Below the pieces are notes generated by a model. That model had not been told where the DNA came from and did not search any database. It saw nothing but the letters and a program-made list of their open reading frames with translations. Made by a program: the position numbers and the translations under genes. Positions 10,270-20,487 of a DNA stretch of 64,000 nucleotides are shown here, one piece after another; within the stretch, counting starts at the first letter, position 1; every line of letters begins with the position of its first letter. Where the stretch lies: NCBI GenBank assembly GCA_022747635.1, contig JAKTNV010000165.1:310001-374000 (forward strand), given 5' to 3'. This DNA is from Hetaerina americana. Lineage: Eukaryota > Arthropoda > Insecta > Odonata > Calopterygidae.

Positions 10270-10841
10270 TCTCCACGAAGTCATTCAGTTTATGAAACAG
10301 TGTTGCACCGTGTCGGCCTCTTCGAAGGGTCCTAATGGGGGATTCTCGCACGAAATGAAATCTACTTCCTCACCTTTACTGCATACAGATTCTAAAGACA
10401 TCATGTGGTCAGGTTCAAATTTAATGGTCTTGTTCTCAAAATAAATCTAGCTACGATACTTTTTCATAAAATCCAAGCCAAATATGCCTTCATTGAGTGG
10501 GTCCCCTAGATTTATTACTAAAGCATCATGAGGGCAAACACGATTGTCTATAAAGAAAGGTACGCGACTCTGACCGTTTGTCATCAATACATGACCTGAG
10601 GCGCTTCTCACTCACGCGCGGTCGTACGGGTTATTCCTAATGTATCTAAAAGGAACACTCTTTCGTGAAGTATCGTGACCGCCGCGCCTGTATCTAGAAG
10701 GAAGTGACGTAATTTTCCTATAATCTGCACGCTAATTGTCATTCCTTTCACTGGAGTGATGGATAGGATGAGGTCTTCCCCAACCCGCTGGTCGGGGTCA
10801 TCCCGTTTCCCGTGGCCATTCGGTTTGAGCGCTCTGGACAA
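10270..10841 (-). pseudogene. E2 gypsy protease and linker, broken
   Basis: The minus strand reads an aspartic protease with an intact motif LLDTGAAVTIL, followed by GLDFMKKY further on. Stops and shifts near 10608 and 10480 break the frame. After about 10400 the frame is linker and then joins the integrase piece with RT and RNase H deleted. Unlike E3, the catalytic Asp is kept here. Confidence 0.8.
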
Positions 10842-11226
10842 TTAATTGGAAGGTGGCCAACTTCCTTACATATTCAAATGCATAGCGGGGGACAGTCTCG
10901 GGAAATATGTCTCCTTGCTCCGCAGTTAAAACAAGCTCGAGTTTTAGAGCGACAATCGCGAGCTATGTGGCCCGCGCACCCACAGGAAAAGCATTTTGCA
11001 GCGTATCCGGTAGAGCTCAAGAGCACCACAAAAGACGAGATTCCTACGTAATGAGCGCGCTTTATGTCCAAACTCAGGGGGGACAGGGAATTAACGTTTC
11101 TTTCTATATCGGACAGGGATACGGTGGGTACGTCAGGAGTATCTAATTTTGCGATCGACTTTAAGAAGTGCTCAAGGTTGGCGTCGTTACTTGCCAGGTT
11201 CAAGTATCGGTCATCAATAACACTTT
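10842..11226 (-). pseudogene. E2 gag C terminus with zinc knuckles
   Basis: The minus-strand frame holds two CX2CX4HX4C knuckles (CFSCGCAGHIARDC and CFNCGARRHISRDC) followed by CPPLC, the start of a third. Capsid is missing: the frame begins at the joint with E1 env near 11226. This is the 5'-most E2 sequence in the fragment, so E2 here is truncated at both ends and has no LTR. Confidence 0.83.
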
Positions 11227-12209
11227 CAATTATCATTGGCAGTGGAAATATTTGTTTGCAAGGAAGTTCTTACACTGTGGAATTCAGTTAAGGCGGGTAT
11301 GTAATTTACTTTATCGCTGGCCGAACACCCAGATGCAAGAGTAAGGGTGCCTTGCTTACTGTTGGATAACTTGGAGTATTTTTGAGGGCAGTTGATAGTT
11401 AATTCGGTGACAATACTGGGGCTAAACGCCACTTTCCAGGCGTTTCGCCCTTGATAAACATTGCAAATGGAGACTAAGCTAATCCCATCTGGCAGTTCTG
11501 CTTTATGAGTTTTGTTTCCCGGAGAAAAATGGCAATGTTACAGGAGCGGGAGTTATGAGTTAGTATTGGGTAAGCCTGAGGACACACGATCCTTTTTTCA
11601 GTTCTACATTGCTGTGAGTAGTCGTAGGGTAAGAGTACAAAGTTGCTCTGTTCCGTTGAGACGGCCAGATAAGGCGAGTAAGGCTGTATGAGGACAGATT
11701 TATTCCCACCATCGGTGGTCGGGAAAGGTAGCGCTCGCAACACCTTGAAACTCATTCCCTTTTGCGTCAACGGCAGTATTATGAGTAATTTGATGTCGCC
11801 CATCTGCCGGATCACTCTCACGCTAGCAATATCGTACATGATCGCGATTTTGTGGTCCAGATCGCGGGGGAGCGACCAAACGGGCAGCAGCGCTCCGGAA
11901 ATACTTTTCAGGATACCCTGGAGTTGGCTGGGAGGGAGTAGGGAAGGAATGAACTTCCCAGCCTCGGCGAGTCGCACTTTAGCCTTGACAAGGTCTATCT
12001 CATGTTGCAGTTCAGCGATGTGGCGAGTGAGGGCAATAAAAGCGGTATGGCTGTAGCTGAAGACTTTAAAAGCGTATTTTGTTGAAGCTATAGTCTCAGT
12101 ATATGCTTTGATACTCTTTTCTATATATTTTTTTGCATGAGTTCTAGGGCTTTCCCTGTCGAAGAAATCATGTCTTTTAAGTGTATTGGATGCGTTGGAC
12201 AGAAATGTA

Positions 12210-12950
12210 CGAGGGTCATCCGGAAAGTAGTACCCGTTCGTGAAATAAAGACACAAAAGTAAATATTAACAAACATAAAAAATTTTATTTGAAAGAGGAT
12301 ACTTTAAACTACTTCTCAACATAATCTCCAAGCAAATTAAGACGTGTGACAAGTTTCTGTATTCCTGCTGCATAGTCCTTCGCCGCCAGCTCATTGAGAT
12401 ACGCGAGGGACCCATCTTGCACAAATTTTTGCATAATGCAGATGGTGTTTAACAATTTCATGAACAATTGTTCGAGAAATATTGGGAAAATGCTCACAGA
12501 TGTCATCAATTGTGACGCGCCGATCGTTCCTCACGAATTCGTCAACTGAGCTCACCAGTTGGTCTGTAATGACAGACGGTCTCCCCGAACGCTCATCGTC
12601 GTGTGTGTTCCCCCTCCCCATGTTGAAGTTGCGACACCACCGCCGAACAGACGACTCGTCCATTACATTGTCTCCATACACCTCCTTTAATTGGCGATGA
12701 ATATCACATGGGCGAACGTTTCTTGCATTGAGGAATTTAATCACTGCCCTCACTTCACAACTGGCGGCGTTCTCAATTTTTTTAAACATTGTAAACAATC
12801 ACAGAAACAACACAGGCAATGCTAGCGTCACGCAACTTGGCTCAGAGAAGGCAGACAAGCCACTGAAGATATCTGACCTCGTCCAGCGGCTACTCGCGTC
12901 GTCAGCACTTCATGCGGCACGAACGGGTACTACTTTCCGGATGACCCTCG
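12210..12950 (-). mobile_element. Internally deleted mariner in E1 env
   Basis: A 741-bp element with inverted ends (CGAGGGTCATCCGGAAAGTA and its reverse complement) and TA duplications at 12208-12209 and 12951-12952. It encodes the N-terminal part of a mariner transposase and the last codons (LLGDYVEK), with the catalytic domain removed. The same deletion joint is in the copies at 44349-45101 and 57883-58405, so the deleted form itself was mobilised, presumably in trans. This copy lacks 12 bp that the 44349 copy has. Confidence 0.93.
12391..12798 (-). CDS. HTH-only mariner transposase remnant
   Basis: An open frame of 135 codons starts MFTMFKKIENAA and contains the paired helix-turn-helix region of mariner transposases (SSVRRWCRNFN, DDERSGRPS, VTIDDICEHFPNISRTIV) that binds the terminal repeats. 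It runs to WVPRVSQ and stops at the deletion joint. All catalytic Asp residues are absent, so it cannot transpose. If translated it could bind mariner ends and act as a competitor; that is inference. The frame is also open in the arm 2 copy (44542-44949). Confidence 0.8.
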   Translation of the reverse strand: MFTMFKKIENAASCEVRAVIKFLNARNVRPCDIHRQLKEVYGDNVMDESSVRRWCRNFNMGRGNTHDDERSGRPSVITDQLVSSVDEFVRNDRRVTIDDICEHFPNISRTIVHEIVKHHLHYAKICARWVPRVSQ

Positions 12951-13412
12951 TATATCGCGCATTTAGTGCATGTTCGGTGCGAATGGATAACCCTTCTATT
13001 TTCTTATCTAATGTTTGTATCTGTTGGTCGGTCGCCGTGCCTGTAAAGTAATGCAGTCCGTAACCGACCACGTCAAACAATCCTCTGCCCTTACGAGTTG
13101 CTTCGGTGGCTCCAATTAACATTTCTAATTGCCTTTCCAAATTGTTTAAGTTGAACCGTACACTTTGTTAGATATAGCAAATCATATTAGAAAAGAGATA
13201 TTAGCAAAGTGAAAAAACATGCTCGCGTTTGGTTGTGCTGTTAATTTTAAATTAATCTCATGGAATTGGGTGTTCTGTCGTTTAACTATGTCCACTGCAG
13301 CTTTCAGCTGAGGTATTATAAGGTCTATGTTCACTATCCATTCACTCACTATGAAGTACAATGGTCCTTTCGGGACGAAAAGCAGACCAGAAGTGTTTGC
13401 TCCACTCAACAG

Positions 13413-13596
13413 GGGCACTTTGAGTGAGTACGGCGTCCGTCGGATGGGACGTTAAGCTGCGGACCCCTTGGCGCCTTTCGTAAAGAGTAGGCTTATGCCG
13501 ACGTCGGGTTTCTCTCCACCCTTCATCCTTTCCTGTCCATCCCCTATGGCGCAAATGACCTTAGCTGTCGGTCGCCTCCCCTAAAAACTACTACTA
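13413..13596 (+). repeat. SINE with CTA-repeat tail in E1 env
   Basis: A 184-bp insertion flanked by CTCCACTCAACAG at 13400-13412 and 13597-13609, a perfect 13-bp target duplication. It ends in TAAAAACTACTACTA, a short (CTA)n tail. No clear box A/B pair was found, so the origin of its head is open. It lies in plus orientation, against env. Confidence 0.88.
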
Positions 13597-13716
13597 CTCC
13601 ACTCAACAGTCCTATTGTCACTAGACACACAGTCTGTACGGTAAGGAGGTCCATGGTTTCTATAAGGAGGAAATTAAAGGTTAGATTAGAATATATAGTT
13701 AATGCGGTCGCAGAGC

Positions 13717-14481
13717 TCACATGGCGATCTCGCGATCTTCTTTATTTTGTTGGATTAATTGTCTTTTCCGTCTTTTATTGAGAATACGTCGCCTACGCTT
13801 ATGCTCTTTCCGCGACGGGGGGTATTCCCTCCTTTTTTCAATTCCGGCTGGGGGACGAGGCGCTGAATCTTCCAATGTTAAATTTGAACCTGCAGTTTTG
13901 AACACAATGGGGAGGGGGGGCAAGTTGGAGTTTGTGAAGTATTCACCGGCTTCAACGACAGCGGTTGGTGGACTGCTTTGTCCGTCGAAGGGTGAGGAGG
14001 CAGGAGAGGAATCCCCTCCTCTCTCTTCGTTGGGCGGGATCTTCGGTGTTGAGAGACTGCGACCCGGCGTGGGTGGCGGTCCATCCGCCTGGGCTGGAGG
14101 CGAAAACGGTGGGGTTTCATCCCACCAGGAGTAGTTTCTTCCCTTGGTTGGTGACGCTGGAGCTAGACCCTCTCCATCTCCTGCGGAATACATTGGCTGG
14201 CTGCGTTGCCCTTCCCCATGCTGTAGATACCGGAAGGCACTCCAATACTCATCACCGCCACCCAGGTGTTGTCGCACGGGAGAAGGGAAGCGACCCGGTG
14301 TGGGCGGTGGTCCATCCTCCTGGGCTGGAGGCGAACGAGGTGGGCTTTCATCCCACCAGGAGTGGCCATCGGCCGCCGGAAGGCGGTCGTAGATTGGAGG
14401 TATCTCCCCAAACAATTCTTTGATCTTCCTTGCTACCTTCTTTCTCCGTAGCAATTGTCTTACTGCTATTACTCGGGCCAT
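13717..14481 (-). CDS. E1 proline-rich accessory ORF between pol and env
   Basis: An intact frame of 254 codons starts about 80 nt downstream of the pol stop and ends just before env. Residues 1-24 are basic (LRRKKVARKIKEL). Two near-repeats at about 41-64 and 118-141 share (S)WWDE(S/T)PPxSPPAQ and DGPPPTPGR. Pro-rich linkers follow, and residues 225-245 are strongly basic (HKRRRRILNKRRKRQL), resembling a nuclear or nucleic-acid-binding tail. No signal peptide or membrane segment is visible. Errantiviruses normally have gag, pol and env only, so this is an extra ORF or an exon of a spliced product. Part of the same ORF is kept at 57346-57522. Function unknown. Confidence 0.72.
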   Translation of the reverse strand: MARVIAVRQLLRRKKVARKIKELFGEIPPIYDRLPAADGHSWWDESPPRSPPAQEDGPPPTPGRFPSPVRQHLGGGDEYWSAFRYLQHGEGQRSQPMYSAGDGEGLAPASPTKGRNYSWWDETPPFSPPAQADGPPPTPGRSLSTPKIPPNEERGGDSSPASSPFDGQSSPPTAVVEAGEYFTNSNLPPLPIVFKTAGSNLTLEDSAPRPPAGIEKRREYPPSRKEHKRRRRILNKRRKRQLIQQNKEDREIAM

Positions 14482-14561
14482 ACCTAATAGGCAGATACAA
14501 GGGAGGGAAGTAGGGTGAATTAGGAGCGTATCCTCCCGGGCAGGGGCCGCAAGTCATAAAA

Positions 14562-14987
14562 TTATTCTGACAATGGAGGATGATTTAGGAGATTTTGCCC
14601 TTGAGGAGGGTCGGTCGGTGATTCATTGGTGATTTTATCTGGCTGCGGAACGTGGACTTGATTATGGTTGGTCTGGGCGCCTTGCTCAGTCTCGAACTCG
14701 TCAATCACGCGTCCTGCTTGTGCGTAATTAGGTGGCGGTTCGGGCTCTGGTGGTTGTGGAAGCAAATTCCTGTGGTGCGCTGTCAGAATCCTCCCGTCCC
14801 GGATATACTCAATGTCACAGGTCACCTTACTTCTAACTTTGACTACCTTGTAGGGGCCAACCCACTTCGAAGTAAACTTTTTTGACTGCCCGGGCGTTAG
14901 TACCAAGTTGCGTAGCAACACGAGTTGCCCGTTAAGAATAGGCGGCAACCGTAAGTTCCTATTGTATTTATAATGCTCATTTTGTAT
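14562..14987 (-). pseudogene. pol: E1 pol C terminus, cut off by LINE-A
   Basis: This is the last part of the E1 pol protein, separated from the rest (20488-24243) by LINE-A. On the minus strand it reads VLLRNLVLTPGQSKKF then KWVGPYKVVKVRS, the small C-terminal domain found after gypsy integrases, then a Pro-rich tail that stops at 14562. The joint with the main ORF is the 12-bp duplication GTTACGCTGGTT (14988-14999 and 20488-20499). A matching piece of copy 2 is at 57627-57876. Confidence 0.9.
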
Positions 14988-14999
14988 GTTACGCTGGTT

Positions 15000-16142
15000 C
15001 ATTCTGCTGCCTACTCTCGTTGAGAGAACATCGTTCCGTGCTGGAGGTCTACAGCCAGTCCACGAGGCCGCTGCCATTGACGCTGCAAAACCTTCTGGTG
15101 TTGGCCCGTCAACACTTCCATCGAGTCTGCACGCTTGCGTCAACTCAGCCATAGCCATAGTTACACTTACACACACTTACACATAGGCGACTTGAGTCCT
15201 GCTCAGCCGTAGCTCCGGTGGGGGGAGGCTAACTTGTCCCTCCTTCTCACCCTCCGGAGGCGCTCGTGCTGTGTCCCCTTTAGGTCATCTCGTCCGGTTA
15301 CCTCTGGAAGGGAGTTTACTCCCATTGCACTCCATTGGGACCCGGGCGGGTCCACTTCTTAGTGCTAGGGCGGGAAGGTGACTTGGCACGGACCTGCTGT
15401 GCCCGCTTTGCGGATCGGCAGGGGTGTCTTTGGCGTCCCCCTACTTTCCCCTCCCCCCCATTAGGTCGGCTCAAGTCGCCTCACACACCACTACCAACAC
15501 AAACCCAATCTTACTCTCCCCCAACCTTGATACATAGTGCTACATAGTGCTTACTCATATTATTTTTCCTTTATCTAAACCCCCACCCACCCCCTTCAAA
15601 TTGGTCTCTTTGGGTGGAAAGTTTTGTTAGTCCCCCCTACCTCCCATTTTGAACTCAAATCTTTTGTCCGTTTTGCTCTAAGTCCAACGGTTAAGGAGAT
15701 AGAGGCCATATTTCGTTTAAGACGTTGTCGGTGGCGCCATCTGTTGAGCCAAGCCACGTACTACGCAGTTAAACCAGTTTTTCCATTTTCCTAAGACGTT
15801 TCTGAAACGCAACCTACCCCCTCCATTAGGGTCCCAATCGGTAGCGGGGGCGTTTGATCCACCCTCCCCCCTAATTCGGACTCAAATCTTTTCTCAGATT
15901 TGAGCTATCTCTTACCGTTCTCGAGTTACGGCCCTTTCCTTAAAAGACGTTGCGGGTGGCGACACGAGTGTCGGCCACCCGAACTACTCTCAAAGCCCCC
16001 CCGTTGAAATCTCCAGAGCGATCAACAGGTAGGTGCGCCCGTTGAAATATCCGGTCTATATAGCGTATTATATGCTACAAAATCGCCCTTTAAACAACTT
16101 TTAAATTTTACCTTGAGCCCTCCCGGGCCGGGATCCACCAAA
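15000..16142 (+). promoter_or_regulatory. LINE-A 5' UTR with tandem promoter-like repeats
   Basis: No long coding frame. Two imperfect copies of a block about 225-228 bp apart share ACTCAAATCTTTT (15652 and 15880) and GACGTTG(T/C)(C/G)GGTGGCG (15721 and 15946). Repeated units ahead of ORF1 resemble the monomer promoters of some LINEs; the promoter role is inference. Confidence 0.6.
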
Positions 16143-17700
16143 ATGGATCCCAAAGCTACTACTCCGACTCCCGCTGACCAAGATACTCAGCTAAAGCTAC
16201 GCCCTGACACTCCTTCGTCGTCTAACCAAAACTCTGCGCTCCAAACCATTCTTAATCTGTTTCCTGCCACCTCATCAACCGCTCAGACGGTATCCATCCC
16301 CATCCCCTCCAAAGCTTTGGCCGACCCCCGTTTACAATCCATCCTTTCCACTTATGGAGTGAAATTCCCAGCCTCCATACCTGCCGCCTCAACCACTCAA
16401 AGCTCTTCAAAGCGCACTGCCCCCGCCGATTCAGAATACACCACTGTGGTGTCCAAGCGGAAGGCAAAACCCTCCTTAAATGACGAAGTACGCCTCACCC
16501 CAACCGCTAACCGTTTCACTTCCCTATCCACGCCCGAAAGCGAGACGGAAGCTGACCAAACCCCAGCCGTGATGGAGGATGAACCCTCCGAACCTCAGTC
16601 GCGGCTGAAACTTCCCCCTATATACCTTAAAGATATCCGAAACTGGCAAGAGAAATACAACTCCCTTCGTTCGGCATGTGTCCTCCCTCCAGTGGCCACC
16701 CTAGTCCGTAATGAAATACGATTAAACTGCTAAACTGTTTCTGATTTCCGTGATGCCACCTCCCTCCTTAGATCAAAAGGTTGGGAGCATTACACTTATC
16801 AACTCAAGTGTGATAAGAAACGCCACTTCGTTCTTCGGGGCCTCCCATCAAACACCCCAGTGGCGAGCATCGAAGAAGCTTTAGCGGATATCGGCTTTCC
16901 TACTGACCAAGTCGTCCAGCTAAAGACTACACGTCCTTCCGCCATTGAACACGCAGAGAGAAATGTGATCCGCTCAGAAAATCCCACTGCTGAACTTCCT
17001 CCTATCCCCCCAAAGGAACTGCCATTGTTTCAAGTTCGCCTACAAGATCCTTCGAGGCACGAAGATTTTATGCAAACGACCTCTCTTCTACATCTGCGTA
17101 CGAGCGTCGAACCCTACCGGCAACCTGTAGGCCCCCCCAGTGCATGTCATGCCAGCGCTACGGCCACACGCATGAAACATGTGGCCTAAATCCCCGCTGC
17201 GTAAAGTGTGCTGGCAACCACCACTATCGCGAATGCACAAAATCAAGAAACGAGCCTGCAAAATGTGTAAACTGCGGTGGCGCACATACTGCAAATTACA
17301 GGGGCTGTATCGTCCATAGAGAACTCATGCTAAAAATACGCGCCAAAAGAGAGGGCTTAGTCTCTGGCAACAGGGTGACTGCACCCACAGCTCCAACCAT
17401 CTCCGAGGCTGCTTTCCCCCCATAGAAAACGCTTGGCAATCCCGGTCCAACCCCCTTACTGGTATCTCCCGTGCTCAGGCCGTCGCCAACCCTCCCCCTG
17501 CCTCCAATCCCCTCCCCACCCAACCAAACGCTAACCTTGACTCTAACCTTTTTCCAGAATCTTCATCCCAATCTACCCTGAAGTCCTCCCTACTCTCTAT
17601 CGTTGCTAAAATCCTTACGGTAGATGACAATGCCTCCCTAATGTCAATCCTAAAAACGGACCTAATCCCGTGCCTCCTTAAACTCCTGAATGGCCTGTAA
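16143..17700 (+). pseudogene. LINE-A ORF1, RNA-binding protein with zinc knuckles
   Basis: The likely start is the ATG at 16143 (MDPKATTPTP). The N-terminal half is Ser/Thr/Pro-rich. The middle (RFVLRGLP-like and DIGFPTDQVVQLK) fits the fold seen in Jockey ORF1 proteins. Zinc knuckles follow (CQRYGHTHETC, CVKCAGNHHYREC, CVNCGGAHTANYRGC). It is broken by an in-frame TAA at 16731-16733 and by two frameshifts, one at the C run at 17131-17137 and one at the C run near 17419. The restored order of frames ends at TAA 17698-17700, overlapping the ORF2 start by 11 nt (ATGGCCTGTAA). Confidence 0.88.
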
Positions 17701-20302
17701 ACCCGTCTACTCTCCTCACCACCTAAGCTTCCTCCAGTGGAACTGTAACAGCATCAGGTCAAAATCACTCGAGCTACAGCACCTCACGGCCGTCTACTCC
17801 TCGGATATTATACTTCTTCAAGAAACAAAGCTGACTGTCAACCAAACCTTCTATATCCCCAACTACAGAGTCTTCCGCAGAGACAGGCCTGATTCCAAGG
17901 CTGGAGGCGGAGTAGCAATCCTCATCAAGAAAACCATTCCTTGCTGCCAACTATCACCACCTGCTACTAACAAGCTTGAACTTGTCGGTATTACAATAAA
18001 GACCAGGGAAGGGAAAATAAACATATGGTCAGTTTACTTCCCGCCCAGCACCAGCAAATATCCCCAGGAGGACCTGGATGCAATCAAATGTATCCTCATC
18101 CCAAGGGCTCTGCTAGGTGGTTACTTCAATGCCAAGCATATGGCCTGGGGTTGAAAATGCAACTCTACTCGCGGCAACTCTTTGCGCCGTCTCCAAATCT
18201 CGGAAAATTTTGCCATACTGGCTCCTCCATCCCCAACGCATTTCACCCCTAACCCCGTAGACTCTGACATCCTTGACCTCGTCCTTACCTCCCTTCCTCC
18301 GAATTTTCACCTTAAAAATGTAAACAATGCTGCCTCCGATCACTGTCCACTAACCTACAATGTTTCCCTGAATCCGAGAATCCCCAACTCACAAACCATA
18401 AAAGTCAACTGGAAACGGTTTCATTCGACCTGCTGCGTTACGCCTCTGGAACGCCCGATCCTCAACAAAAAAGAAGACATTGACTCAGCCATCAAACAGT
18501 TTACCTTGACCCTCACGTCGATAGCAAATTCTTCCCAACTCCGCCAAGATCCGGCAACTCTAGCTGGTCAAACTCTGCTGGCTGAGATTTTGAACCTCAT
18601 GCGGAAGAGAAACAGCGCAAGACAGCTATGGCTGCGTACCCACCGGCCCATTGATGGCCGCAGATACAGGGCTCTTCGCAACCTTGTCACCTCCTCCCTC
18701 AGAAAGGAAAAACAATCCCTCTGGGACAAAAAGATCAGTTCCCTGTCTTATGAAGATAACTCAGTATGGCCACTCGCCCGATCACTCCGAAAAAGATCTA
18801 CACCCCCAGCTCCTCTCCTTCATAACGGGTCATTATCATACTCCGACCAGGAAAAGTGTGAAATCTTCGCCGACATCTTGGAATCGGTCTTTTGCAACAC
18901 AAATCCATCCCATCTTGACTCCCCCGCTAACCAAACTTTCGACTCTATCGCATTTACTCCCCCTCCTGCTATCCCAGCGGCTACAATGACCGACTTAAAG
19001 GCCATCATTAATAACTGCAAAGCCAAATCCGCTCCCGGCCCTGACCGCATCTCATACAACCACCCCAAAAACCTCCTCATACACTTCCTTAAACACCTTC
19101 TGTCCATCCTGAACTCATGCCTCTCACTCTGCTATTTGCCTGCCGCCTGGAAGTGTGCAAAAGTCATACTCATACCCAAACCCGGAAAAGATCCTAAGGA
19201 CCCTGGTAATCACAGACCCATCAGCCTTCTCCCCTGCATGGGTAAGGTCCTGGAGCGCGTCATTCACTACCGCCTTGATGAGGAATTCACTGAACTAAAT
19301 ATCGTACGGCCGGAACAAACGGGCTTCAGAAGAAAAACAGCAACCACCCACCAAAACCTCCGACTTGTCGAGCATATTACTTTTGGATTCAACATTATAA
19401 AACACACCCAGGTCGCCTTTCTAGACATCAAACGGGCCTTTGACCGTGTCTGGAAAGAAGGACTCGTCTACAAACTCTCCCAGACTGATATCTCTTTCTC
19501 TCTTGTTAAAATTATAGCATCATTCCTCTCAAACAGAACTTTCTTTGTCTCCATAAACTCTCACAACTCAAACCCGAGAAAAATCCTTGCTGGCGTCCCT
19601 CAGGGTGCTGTTTTATCCCCAACCCTTTTCAATCTTTATATAAATGATCCCCCCTCCCATCCTAAAACCCAAGTGTACCTGTACGCCGACGACACCACCA
19701 TTGCATCTCAGTCTTTCTGTCCCGACACTGCAGCAGACAACGTCCAGAAACACCTGGACTTAGTTGAAGAATGGATGGACTCTTGGAAACTCCGTGTCCA
19801 TCCAGACAAATGCGAACATGTCAACTTTATAAGAAAGTGGAAGAAACCCTGCTCTACGGCCCTTTTTTATGGTAACTCCCGCATCCCCCTTAAAAACTCA
19901 GAAAAATTCCTGGGAGTCATACTGGACAGGAAACTTACCTGGCAGGAGCATACTAAGTACGTGCTCAACAAGGCAAACGCGGCGCGTGCTTCCCTGTTCC
20001 CCCTTCTAAATCACAGAAGTCCCCTTAAACTAAGTACCAAATTGATCCTCTGCAAATCCATGATTCGCCCCATCCTGACATATGGCTACCCAGCCTGGGG
20101 AGCCATATCCGACACAAACATAAAGAAAATTTGCACTTTTCAAAATAAAGCTATCCGTCATATAGCTAAAGCCCCCTGGTTCTTTCACAATGATTCCCTC
20201 CACAAAGATCTGCAGCTACCACCCATCAGTACCTACCTCCAATCCATTGCTTCGTCCTTTTCCAAATCACTGCCCATCACTCAAAACCCCTTATTAGAAT
20301 AA
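17690..20302 (+). pseudogene. LINE-A ORF2, endonuclease and reverse transcriptase
   Basis: About 870 codons from the ATG at 17690. The endonuclease part has LQWNCNSI, IILLQETK (catalytic Glu) and ASDHCPL (catalytic SDH). The RT has KVILIPKPGKDP, HRPISLLPCMGKVLE, FLDIKRAFDRVW, GVPQGAVLSPTLFNLY and the active site YLYADDTT near 19680. A C-terminal region with the LTYGYPAWG-type motif follows. The only lesion is a TGA at 18152-18154, between the endonuclease GGYFNAKH motif and the SDH motif. RNase H is not present. The clade is Jockey by motif and ORF overlap. A single nonsense codon makes this one of the youngest LINEs here. Confidence 0.9.
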
Positions 20303-20487
20303 CTATGGTCCTACGATAACAATCCACACTTCAAGCATAAACGTCCTAAACTTACCGCAATGCCCAACATAAATTAAGCATCCTTTCTCCGTAACCACGC
20401 CCAAAAATACCCATATCATACCACCGTTTATCAGCATCAGCTGGAAATCGGGACAAGATGCGCAAGGCGCAGTACTATATCGGTTCG
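20303..20487 (+). other. LINE-A 3' UTR
   Basis: About 185 bp between the ORF2 stop and the right target duplication. It ends GCGCAGTACTATATCGGTTCG without poly(A) or a simple repeat. Confidence 0.6.

Larger units (their letters stand above)
11227..13654 (-). pseudogene. env: E1 errantivirus envelope gene, broken
   Basis: A degenerate env of the type shared by insect errantiviruses and baculovirus F proteins lies on the minus strand downstream of pol. The likely start is the ATG at 13654, followed by a short hydrophobic segment suited to a signal peptide. A basic cleavage-like site (RKGR) followed by GLFDVVG near 13090 resembles the fusion-peptide region of that family. The gene is inactive: a SINE (13413-13596) sits just after the signal, there is a stop near 13182, a mariner copy (12210-12950) interrupts it, a frameshift lies near 11500, and the membrane-anchor end and 3' LTR are gone because E2 sequence begins at 11226. 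Such proteins would act at the cell membrane; this copy cannot. Confidence 0.82.
15000..20487 (+). mobile_element. LINE-A, near full-length Jockey-type LINE in E1 pol
   Basis: A complete non-LTR element of about 5.5 kb: a 5' UTR of 1.1 kb, ORF1 with zinc knuckles, ORF2 with endonuclease and RT, and a 3' UTR of about 185 bp. It is flanked by GTTACGCTGGTT at 14988-14999 and 20488-20499, and E1 pol reads continuously if the insertion is skipped. The uninterrupted E1 copy 2 confirms the target sequence around 58425-58437. No poly(A) tail is visible before the right duplication, which is unusual for Jockey elements. Confidence 0.92.

Noticed and set aside
11227..13654. A domesticated (syncytin-like) envelope gene
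   Set aside because: The gene is interrupted by a SINE and a mariner, has a stop and a frameshift, and lacks its membrane end.
14562..15176. A 204-codon protein fusing E1 pol with extra N-terminal sequence
   Set aside because: The N-terminal part is LINE-A 5' UTR read in antisense across the insertion joint at 14999.
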